A stretch of 64,000 nt of DNA from Helicobacter mustelae. Its GTDB lineage: Bacteria > Campylobacterota > Campylobacteria > Campylobacterales > Helicobacteraceae. Location: contig NZ_LS483446.1 in NCBI RefSeq assembly GCF_900476215.1, positions 62,001 through 126,000 of the forward strand, in the 5' to 3' direction. The number at the start of each line of letters is the position of its first letter. Within the stretch, counting starts at the first letter, position 1. Below, in pieces: positions 56,110 through 64,000 of the stretch. Under the pieces are notes generated by a model, which was not told the origin of the DNA, searched no databases, and saw only the letters and a program-made list of their open reading frames with translations. The position numbers and the translations under genes were made by a program.

Positions 56110-57765
56110 TTAGAGCTGACCTTTGATTTTGTCGCCCAATGTCATTTTTTTGTTAGAATTAAAGCTCTTGATGTCTTCTCTTTCTTGTTGGCGTTCTAGC
56201 CTCCTCATCGAGACTCGGACCTTGTTGCTAGAGGGGTCAATGTAGGCAATGGCACCTCTTAATTTCATTCCCTTGGTGATGTCTTGCTTGGCAATTCCGC
56301 TGAGATCTTCATTTCTGATGAGCGCATCGATACCCTCAACCTCTATAAACACGCCAAAATCCTTGACATCCACCACTGTTCCCTCGATGGCATCATCTAC
56401 TTTGTATTTTTTGGCAAATCTATCAGCGGGAGATTCTTCAAGCACTCTCATGCTAAGAGATATGCGCTCGTTTTTAGTGTCGATTTTAATGATTTTTACT
56501 TTGAGGATGTCGCCCTGCTTGAAATGATCTTTGCATTTTTTATCCTTGTCCCAGAAAGCATCTTCATTGTGCAGCAATCCATCAATAGCTCCTAGATTGA
56601 TGAATGCTCCAAAATCCGTAAGTGTCTCTACCCTACCCTCAACTACATCGCCTTCTTTGTATTTTTTGGCAAATTCTGCGAAGGGTCTTTCGGTAAGTTT
56701 TTTGAGAGAAACTCTAAGGCGGCGCTCTTCGAGATTGATTTCAATAATCTCTACATCAAGCTCCTGTCCGATGTTTAGGCATTCTTGAGGATGTTTGATG
56801 TCTTTGCTCCAAGAAATCTCTGAGATGTGCAAGAAGCCCTCTAGATCATTGCCAATATCCACGAATGCACCATAAGGCTCGATATTACTGACATTGGCCT
56901 TGATGGCATAGCCTACCTTGAGTTCTTTGATGATTTCCTTCCAGGGATCTTCCTGTAGAGCCTTGATGGAATAGGACAGGCGCTTTTTTTCTTCATCATA
57001 AGCAATCGCCTTGACTTGCACATTATCGCCTTCTTTGTAAAACTTCGCCGGATTCACTGGGCCGCGATGAGTGATCTCTGTGTAGTGCACTAGACCCTCC
57101 ACTCCATCTACGCTCACAAACATGCCAAAGCTTGTGATCCTCTTGACAACGCCATCGAGTGGACTCTGGATTTCCATGATCTTTTTTGCACTTTCGCTGT
57201 GATTTCTATTTACCAGGTCAAAAAATCTCTTCCGCGAAACAATAATACTATTTTCCTCAGGTTTGACATTGATGATGCAAACTTCTACTCTCTTGCCCTT
57301 ATCTTCTTTAGCAGAGGCATGAAACTTTGGCATGAAATACTCAACCCCATCCGCTTCTAGGATCACGCCGCCTTTGTTTTTGCGAATAATCTTGGCCTCG
57401 ATTACTTTGTCCTTATAATCCTCCCCTAGGCTTTGGATTTTTTCTTGAATCTTTTGATGACGCAACACTTTTTTATGCGAAACACTGAAACGATCGTGTC
57501 CGCCTCTGCTCACGTATACAGTGATCTTATCGCCTTCTTGGAAGAGCAGATTCCCTTGCCCATCTCTGATTTCTTCGGTAGGAAATCTTCCTTCTACTTT
57601 TTCTCCAATGTCCACCATGGTAAAATCTGGAGTGATTTTCACAATCACTGCTTCTTTTGTAGCTCCCACTTCGCCTTGTTTTTGGCTTTCTTCAAACATA
57701 GTAGCGAAATCCTCACCGCTATCATATTGCTCCAAGTAGCTGTCACTGTCCAAATTTATTCTCAT
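56110..57765 (-). CDS. rpsA: 30S ribosomal protein S1
   Basis: 551 residues with about six S1 RNA-binding repeats, each with the GxxF/V-DIG or -NLG turn (ITSFGMFVSVDGVEGLVH, EPYGAFVDIGNDLEGFLH, TDFGAFINLGAIDGLLH, KDFGVFIEVEGIDALI). Binds mRNA leaders to the 30S subunit. ATG 57765 chosen over TTG 57768. First gene of a seven-gene run down to 50317 with gaps of 1-11 bp or overlaps. Confidence 0.96.
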   Translation of the reverse strand: MRINLDSDSYLEQYDSGEDFATMFEESQKQGEVGATKEAVIVKITPDFTMVDIGEKVEGRFPTEEIRDGQGNLLFQEGDKITVYVSRGGHDRFSVSHKKVLRHQKIQEKIQSLGEDYKDKVIEAKIIRKNKGGVILEADGVEYFMPKFHASAKEDKGKRVEVCIINVKPEENSIIVSRKRFFDLVNRNHSESAKKIMEIQSPLDGVVKRITSFGMFVSVDGVEGLVHYTEITHRGPVNPAKFYKEGDNVQVKAIAYDEEKKRLSYSIKALQEDPWKEIIKELKVGYAIKANVSNIEPYGAFVDIGNDLEGFLHISEISWSKDIKHPQECLNIGQELDVEIIEINLEERRLRVSLKKLTERPFAEFAKKYKEGDVVEGRVETLTDFGAFINLGAIDGLLHNEDAFWDKDKKCKDHFKQGDILKVKIIKIDTKNERISLSMRVLEESPADRFAKKYKVDDAIEGTVVDVKDFGVFIEVEGIDALIRNEDLSGIAKQDITKGMKLRGAIAYIDPSSNKVRVSMRRLERQQEREDIKSFNSNKKMTLGDKIKGQL

Positions 57766-58395
57766 CAAAAAACCCTTGCAAATATTTTTCCTGTTATCTT
57801 ATCTTATTTTTGCTTAACATTTCTGCCTTTGGGGGTTTTTCCAGTTTTTGCAATCCATAAAAGAGAAATAATATTTTTTAATATTTAATTTATCTTGGTT
57901 ATTTGTTAGAATTATTTTAATAAAAATAAAAAAATACGCGAAAATTTGTAATTGTTTCCAATAGGAAATTTTTTTGTGAGCACCTTTTATGGCGTAAACA
58001 TTTGTAGTACTTTTTGTGACATGATATTGTGAAAAGAATTGCAATGAGACTGGTAAAATCATTTTTTTTAGCCATGGGCAACAGACTTTGAAATCGCGTA
58101 AAAACTCACGTGCTTAAGTGCTTGTACATGGCTAAGTATAATCAACTGTGTCCGCCAAATCAAACCACACAAAGCCAAATGTGACAAATCACTAAGCCTG
58201 GTGCTAAATGATTTTTGTTTGTAAGTGAAGAGTGATTTTCTGAGTGCATCAGACTGTAAAATTCAATGTCAAGCTAGCTGCATTATTGGAGTTTATTTCT
58301 GTGGGATTTTTATGAGCTCAAAGTTTTTTAAGCGCTTTTGTGGCAGAATCCCCCTCTGATTTAAGTTTTGTAATAACCAAAGCAAGGAGGATTCT
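57766..58395. other. Divergent intergenic region rpsA / DMT transporter
   Basis: 630 bp. The rpsA-proximal half is very AT-rich (57850-57925) and must hold the rpsA promoter. TATAAT at 58137-58142 would start a 247-nt leader for the transporter. No gene recognised. Confidence 0.5.
58137..58142 (+). promoter_or_regulatory. -10 element of the DMT transporter gene (long leader)
   Basis: TATAAT in GCTAAGTATAATC. Transcription from about 58149 leaves about 247 nt before the ATG, long enough for a regulated leader or separate small RNA, though I see no known riboswitch core. Confidence 0.45.
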
Positions 58396-59475
58396 ATGGA
58401 TCATGCAAATACGCGCGTGGGCCCGATGACTTATGTGATTTTTCTCCTAGGGATTTTGTTCTTGTCCTTTACGGCCCCTTGGCAGAAAATGTCCAATTTT
58501 GACCCAGCCACAGGAGCATTTTTGCGCTGTCTTGGTGGGGCGCTAGTTTTGGTGCCCTTTGCTTTCATGGAGGCTGGCAAAAAGGGCTGGCTGAATGCAA
58601 GGGGCATTTGGCTTTCTGTTCTGGCGGGATTGGTTTTGGGCATTGATTTCACTGCTTGGAATTATTCTATCTTCTTTGTGGGTTCTGGCATTGCTTCGAT
58701 TTTGCTAAACATTCAAGTGATCATTTTGCCAGCGCTAGCGTTTTTTGTTGATAGGGAGAGGATCCCTCTGAGCTACTACATCCTAGCGCCCATCATGCTT
58801 GCGGGCGTGGTCTTGGCTGGAGGAGCGCTAGAGCATGGCATCGTAGATCCCAACGGTCCTCAAGAAGTCTTTGGCATGAGCATCATGGCAGTGGGTACGA
58901 TTTTTGGTCTGACTTCGGGCTGCTGTTATGGCGTGTATTTGTTTGCTAGCAGGAGGGCTGCTCGCATTAATCAAGGTCAGGTCGTGCAGCCTATTATGAT
59001 TGCTTCTTTTGCACAGCTCCTAGCCCCTACTATCTGGGCTTATTTGATCACTGGCAATGGCTTTGATTTTCATGCCGGCGTCATGGTGGATGCAGCGCAG
59101 AGCTTTGGGGATACACTGCGAGGATTGAGGGAGATGCGCCTGCCAAAAGATGAAATTGAGCAGCTTACAAGCTTTCTGCATCCTGTGACTGCGGGCGATC
59201 CTATCAATGGTATGAGCTGGTTTTGGATGCTTGTGGAATGCGTCTTGGGTCAGGCATGTGCGTGGACTTTTGCACAATATGGCAGCGTGAAGCTAAACCC
59301 AACCCTAGGAGCTGGGCTGCTCATCCTAAGCCCTGTGGCTACTGTTGCGATTATCGCTCCATTCTTGTTTGGGGAGACCTTGTCGGTCTTACAGATCTTT
59401 GGCGTTATTGTTGCGCTCCTAGCCGTGGCATATCAAAATGGCTTATTCAAAGCAATTTTTAGCAAAAAGCACTAA
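58396..59475 (+). CDS. DMT-superfamily (EamA) transporter
   Basis: 359 residues, ten predicted membrane helices in two EamA-type halves, with a longer than usual polar loop at about 220-265 (GDTLRGLREMRLPKDEIEQL). The second half ends LILSPVATVAIIAPFLFGETLSVLQIFGVIVAL, a typical EamA closing. Strong RBS AAGGAGG. Exporter or importer of a small metabolite; substrate unknown. Confidence 0.85.
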   Translation: MDHANTRVGPMTYVIFLLGILFLSFTAPWQKMSNFDPATGAFLRCLGGALVLVPFAFMEAGKKGWLNARGIWLSVLAGLVLGIDFTAWNYSIFFVGSGIASILLNIQVIILPALAFFVDRERIPLSYYILAPIMLAGVVLAGGALEHGIVDPNGPQEVFGMSIMAVGTIFGLTSGCCYGVYLFASRRAARINQGQVVQPIMIASFAQLLAPTIWAYLITGNGFDFHAGVMVDAAQSFGDTLRGLREMRLPKDEIEQLTSFLHPVTAGDPINGMSWFWMLVECVLGQACAWTFAQYGSVKLNPTLGAGLLILSPVATVAIIAPFLFGETLSVLQIFGVIVALLAVAYQNGLFKAIFSKKH

Positions 59476-59720
59476 GCGGGGTGTTGAGCTAGCTTGGCAG
59501 CCTGGCTTGGGTGATGCTAGCATTGATGCTTTTGGTGAGATGTTGGCTTAGGCGTTCACAACTTTGATGAAATAGTGGCTTGATCTTCAAGCTCATTTAT
59601 AACATGATGAATCTTATCACTAGCGGCCCAAAAATCTCTAACATCTTAGGATGTACATTTAAAAAACACCAATACATGGGGTGCTAGACAAACCCCTTCC
59701 CAACCCCCCCCCTCAAAAGA
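59476..59720. other. Intergenic region with a C9 tract
   Basis: About 245 bp after the DMT gene. A run of nine C occupies 59704-59712. The minus strand around 59530-59640 can be read as a broken fragment (SDKIHHVINELEDQATISSKL), possibly a decayed chemoreceptor-like or coiled gene; weak. Confidence 0.35.
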
Positions 59721-59872
59721 TCTTTTTTGCAAATTTTCATAAAATTTCTTATGCTTAAGGATTGCCTAAGGAAAGAATGTGTATTTTTTGTCTAAAGCGA
59801 AACAAAGCTTACCAGATCTTGTGATTCGTGGTTCCTTATTAAAGCTCTTTGCTTTGAATAGAATCTGCAAAC
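59721..59872 (+). repeat. Direct repeat, left copy
   Basis: About 150 bp, clearly similar to 61191-61341, with a core of GCGAAACAAAGCTTACCA and matching GCTTAAGGATT and TTTGCTTTGA segments in the same order. The two copies flank the ACT/LysE gene pair. Confidence 0.7.
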
Positions 59873-59887
59873 AAAGGATGCTCTAAC

Positions 59888-59974
59888 ATGGATATTCAAA
59901 TACCCATCTTCTTATTTGATTATAAAGATATAGGAGTGGATTTTGCTGCTTTAAAATCTGAGGTTGCTTCTTAG
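59888..59974 (+). CDS. Small 28-codon open frame before the ACT/LysE pair
   Basis: ATG with AAAGGA 10 nt upstream; encodes MDIQIPIFLFDYKDIGVDFA and eight more residues, stop TAG inside the stem of the terminator at 59963-59993. Could be a leader peptide of an attenuator for the exporter gene or a leftover gene start. Not rich in one amino acid, which argues against a classical leader. Confidence 0.3.
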   Translation: MDIQIPIFLFDYKDIGVDFAALKSEVAS

Positions 59975-59993
59975 AAGCAGCATTGGTTTTTTT
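59963..59993 (+). terminator. Terminator or attenuator before the ACT/LysE pair
   Basis: GGTTGCTTC/GAAGCAGC stem (8 bp with one G-T pair), tight 3-nt loop, then ATTGGTTTTTTT. It ends only 17 bp before the next ATG, leaving no room for another promoter, so conditional readthrough is plausible. Confidence 0.55.
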
Positions 59994-60010
59994 AATATAG
60001 AGATAATCCA

Positions 60011-60340
60011 ATGAAAATAGGAACCTTAGAAGCAGAATTTTTTATTTATAAAGCAGCAGAGAAACCCCTAATAGACAAAAACATCTTTTGTCTTATGCAA
60101 GAGGTAGATGGTTTTAGTATTGTTTCATTTGCCCATAAACAAAAGCATTTCCCTATTTTTAAAGCATTTTATTTGGATGAATTAAATGATTTGAATGAGA
60201 GTGGAATCCTCTATAAAGTTTTGAAACCCCTTAAAGAAAATAATATCAGTGTATTAGTGGCGTCAGCTTTCGATTATATTTTTGTAGATAAAAATTATTT
60301 TAAACAAGCACTAAGTTTAGTTAAGGGATTGGAGAATTGA
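60011..60340 (+). CDS. ACT-domain protein
   Basis: 109 residues with the beta-alpha-beta-beta-alpha-beta pattern of the ACT (CASTOR-like) fold: EAEFFIYKA, SIVSFAH, LKENNISVLVASAFDYIFVD. Such domains bind amino acids. It overlaps lysE (TGATG) and probably senses the exported amino acid. AT-rich relative to neighbours. Confidence 0.7.
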   Translation: MKIGTLEAEFFIYKAAEKPLIDKNIFCLMQEVDGFSIVSFAHKQKHFPIFKAFYLDELNDLNESGILYKVLKPLKENNISVLVASAFDYIFVDKNYFKQALSLVKGLEN

Positions 60341-60972
60341 TGTTGCTTTTCTTTAAGGGTTTCTTGCTCTCCCTCTCTTTAATTGTTGCCATTGGCGCAC
60401 AGAATGCTTTTATTATCAAGCAGGGCATAAGTCGAAATCATATTTTTATAGTCAGTGGAATTTGTTTTGTCTGTGATGTTATTTTAATGGGGCTTGGGGT
60501 TTTTGGAGTAGGGGAGTTTTTAGCCAAAAACAGAATCTTAAATTTACTCATTGCATCAGTTGGGATTCTTTTTGTCTTGTATTATGGATTTCTTTCTTTA
60601 AAATCTGCTTTTTTATCGCAATCAGGCTTTGAAATTTCTCAGGGAAATAAATTATCCCTTCAAAAAACAATTTTATTAACCTTAGCAGTTACCCTTTTAA
60701 ATCCTCATGTATATCTAGACACCGTTTTTGTAATAGGTGCTTCTGCATTAATGTTTTCCCCTGAGGAAAAGATTATTTTTGCCTCTGGGGCATTGGCTGC
60801 GTCTTTCTTATGGTTTTTTGGTTTGGGGTATGGTGCTTTGAGATTAAGTCAGATTCTTATGAAAATGATTAAAATCATAGACATTCTTATAGCGGTTATC
60901 ATATTTTTTGTGGCTTTCTCACTTATCCGCTATGTTTTGCTTTCTTTTTCTATTAAGCCTTCTGCGACATAA
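60340..60972 (+). CDS. LysE/ArgO-family amino acid exporter
   Basis: 210 residues, six membrane helices. The opening FLLSLSLIVAIGAQNAFIIKQGI and the TLLNPHVYLDTV motif are LysE/ArgO hallmarks. Exports basic amino acids in known members. ATG 60340 preceded by GGAG; TTG 60337 is less likely. With the ACT gene it forms a compact cassette. Confidence 0.9.
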   Translation: MLLFFKGFLLSLSLIVAIGAQNAFIIKQGISRNHIFIVSGICFVCDVILMGLGVFGVGEFLAKNRILNLLIASVGILFVLYYGFLSLKSAFLSQSGFEISQGNKLSLQKTILLTLAVTLLNPHVYLDTVFVIGASALMFSPEEKIIFASGALAASFLWFFGLGYGALRLSQILMKMIKIIDILIAVIIFFVAFSLIRYVLLSFSIKPSAT

Positions 60973-60992
60973 TCGCACTTCCATATTCCTGG

Positions 60993-61145
60993 TCACTCTT
61001 CTTTATGCCAAGCGACTTCCCATTCACAGAGCATCCCATACATGCTAGGAATCTCTGCTAAGACCAGAACTAATCCGACAAACATCTACGCGGCGCACAA
61101 CCCTTGCAGGAGTGCTGATATCGCGATTCCTGCGTGCTCTAGCAT
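60993..61145 (-). pseudogene. Possible decayed membrane protein fragment
   Basis: Reading the minus strand gives MLEHAGIAISALLQGLCAA, an in-frame TAG, then MFVGLVLVLAEIPSMYGML and a short tail to TGA. The two hydrophobic parts recall the C-terminal half of a rotary ATPase c/K subunit (helix with a Glu then Y-G-x-L), but the fragment is short and interrupted. Tentative. Confidence 0.25.
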
Positions 61146-61190
61146 TGCCTTCTCTTGCATTTAAAGAAAATCCCCTTTCTTTGCAAAAAA

Positions 61191-61341
61191 CTTTTTTCCA
61201 TAAAATTTCCATCAAATTTCTTTGGCTTAAGGATTATCTAAGGAAATAATGTGTACTATTTCACTTCCTAAAGCGAAACAAAGCTTACCAAATCTTGTGA
61301 TTCCTTTTAAAGAACTTTGCTTTGAGTAGAATTTGAAAAAC
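61191..61341 (+). repeat. Direct repeat, right copy
   Basis: Partner of 59721-59872. This copy also contains a 26-codon frame (ATG near 61250, MCTISLPKAKQSLPNLVI...), which is frameshifted in the left copy, so the repeat may derive from a coding or leader sequence. Confidence 0.7.
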
Positions 61342-61649
61342 ACATTTTGTCGGTTTTGTTGTTGAATTTTAGGTTGTTCTTTTACTAGATTTAATATTGT
61401 TTATGTTCGAAGTAAAACTTACTTGGCATTAATATATTTTATTTGGTGGTGATCTTTGAAATCTAAGCAAGAGATTTTAAATTTGATTACACTTATTTCC
61501 CAAAAACTTTTCTCAAGAGTTTTTGCAGAGATATTTTGACAATTTAAATTTCTTAGCAATTTTATTTTTTACAACTCTGTTTATACTTTAATTTTTTAAG
61601 TCTAAACTTGTGATAGAGAGAAAAAGCTAAGAGTTCGGGAAAGAATTTC

Positions 61650-63213
<1,564 letters not shown>

Positions 63214-63323
63214 TAGAGTAAGATCAAGGTATTTGTTTATCTTGATAAAAAATAAGTGTAAAAAGAATTTTTAACTCTTGCTTAGTTTTCAGAGATTCTA
63301 TCAAATGAGTATCGTCCTTGTAG

Positions 63324-63400
<77 letters not shown>

Positions 63401-63409
63401 TTCATTAGA

Positions 63410-63485
63410 GGGGAATTAGCTCAGCTGGGAGAGCGCCTGCTTTGCACGCAGGAGGTCAGCGGTTCGATCCCGCTATTCTCCACCA
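63410..63485 (+). tRNA. tRNA-Ala (anticodon TGC)
   Basis: Stem GGGGAAT/ATTCTCC, loop TTTGCAC with TGC, encoded CCA. Nine bases after tRNA-Ile. Confidence 0.95.
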
Positions 63486-63835
63486 ATGACTTACTTCAAA
63501 GCAATAGAATCTTTTTGTTAGTCTAATGTAAATTCTCTTAAGAATGAATCAAGAGATTTGAATCAAGAGATTTAGAAAAGCAAAAGCAAGCTTGAAAAGA
63601 GTTTGCAATAAAAATCTTTCTAATCTCACAGTATTCTCTATAGGATTTACATTAGGCTAAGCCTAAGTGTTTTTTAATTTATTATTGTTAAGCCTATGAA
63701 TAGTAATAAGACTACAATTACCTCTGTTTTTATTGGAAGTAGAAATACATTCAATAAGGCAGTGATAACTTTAGAATACTTAACTATTTTATCCATACTT
63801 TAAGAGCATCATAAGAACTTTTAGATCTTATGTGA
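63486..63835 (+). other. Spacer between tRNA-Ala and 23S
   Basis: 350 bp. Holds TTAGTCTAATGTAAAT (63518-63533) pairing with ATTTACATTAGGCTAA (63645-63660), a 16-bp stem with one G-U, around 111 nt. Inside is a tandem 14-bp GAATCAAGAGATTT (63546-63573). Probably pre-rRNA processing structure. Confidence 0.55.
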
Positions 63836-64000
63836 AAATAAGCTTTTAAGGGCAGATGGTGGATGCCTTGGAAGAGAGAGGCGATGAAGGACGTACTAGA
63901 CTGCGATAAGCTACGGGGAGCTGTCAAGAAGCTTTGATCCGTAGATTTCCGAATGGGACAACCCAACTAGCACTAGCTAGTTACCTTTAATGGAGCGAAC
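63836..64000 (+). rRNA. rrl: 23S ribosomal RNA, 5' end
   Basis: GGTGGATGCC, GAGGCGATGAAGGACGT and TGCGATAAGC match the conserved start of 23S. The start is estimated from E. coli alignment. The gene continues past the window. Confidence 0.95.

Overview
The window reads as chromosomal DNA of a gastric-type Helicobacter; H. mustelae, or a close relative, is my best guess. The evidence is a 16S gene with Helicobacter-type sequence, gene pairs that match the H. pylori order as I remember it (aroA-ispH; plsY-folB-FrpB-type receptor; kdsB next to an HP0231-type Dsb; HIT next to a NifS-like protein; rpsA next to a small membrane protein), a FlgE very similar to that of H. pylori with a sigma-54 promoter, and three giant autotransporters of the kind known as Hsr in H. 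mustelae. The species is an inference; the genus is well supported.

Layout. 1-4257: end of aroA, ispH, then a glpT-glpQ operon on the minus strand. 4486-20209: a recombination-prone locus with three autotransporter genes (A plus strand, B minus, C plus) that share near-identical 3' halves, a common downstream spacer and, for B and C, the 5' end of a type IIG restriction-modification gene. A and B form a giant inverted repeat (arms of 2774 bp, spacer 594 bp); B and C form a second one (arms about 3.34 kb) enclosing about 5 kb that holds both variable N-terminal halves and the tmRNA gene. 19739-27712: a defence-like island: complete type IIG R-M, an intact Ser/Thr kinase, a pentapeptide-type protein with C-terminal membrane helices, and an Abi_2-like protein with a HEPN motif. 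28036-38336: envelope and metal genes: small OMP, plsY-folB, two tandem TonB-dependent receptors, feoB with a Fur-like promoter. 38386-49428: cvfB, dsb, msrQ-kdsB, purE-ogt, a META-domain protein, O-antigen ligase plus glycosyltransferase, flgE, a probable small RNA and dapF. 49669-50049: tRNA Pro-His-Arg-Arg. 57765-50317: a tightly packed seven-gene minus-strand operon from rpsA to a Wzk-like flippase. 58396-60972: a DMT transporter and an ACT-domain/LysE pair flanked by about 150-bp direct repeats. 61714-64000: 16S - tRNA-Ile - tRNA-Ala - 23S (23S cut by the window end).

How it fits together. Much of the window serves the cell surface: LPS sugar activation (kdsB, fcl), O-chain flipping and ligation (Wzk-like, WaaL-like), TonB receptors and autotransporters. 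The strongest unusual signals are the autotransporter repeats, whose pattern of shared variants shows past exchange between copies and which could switch N-terminal domains by inversion, and the kinase/pentapeptide-membrane/HEPN cluster behind the R-M gene, which may be an undescribed anti-phage system.
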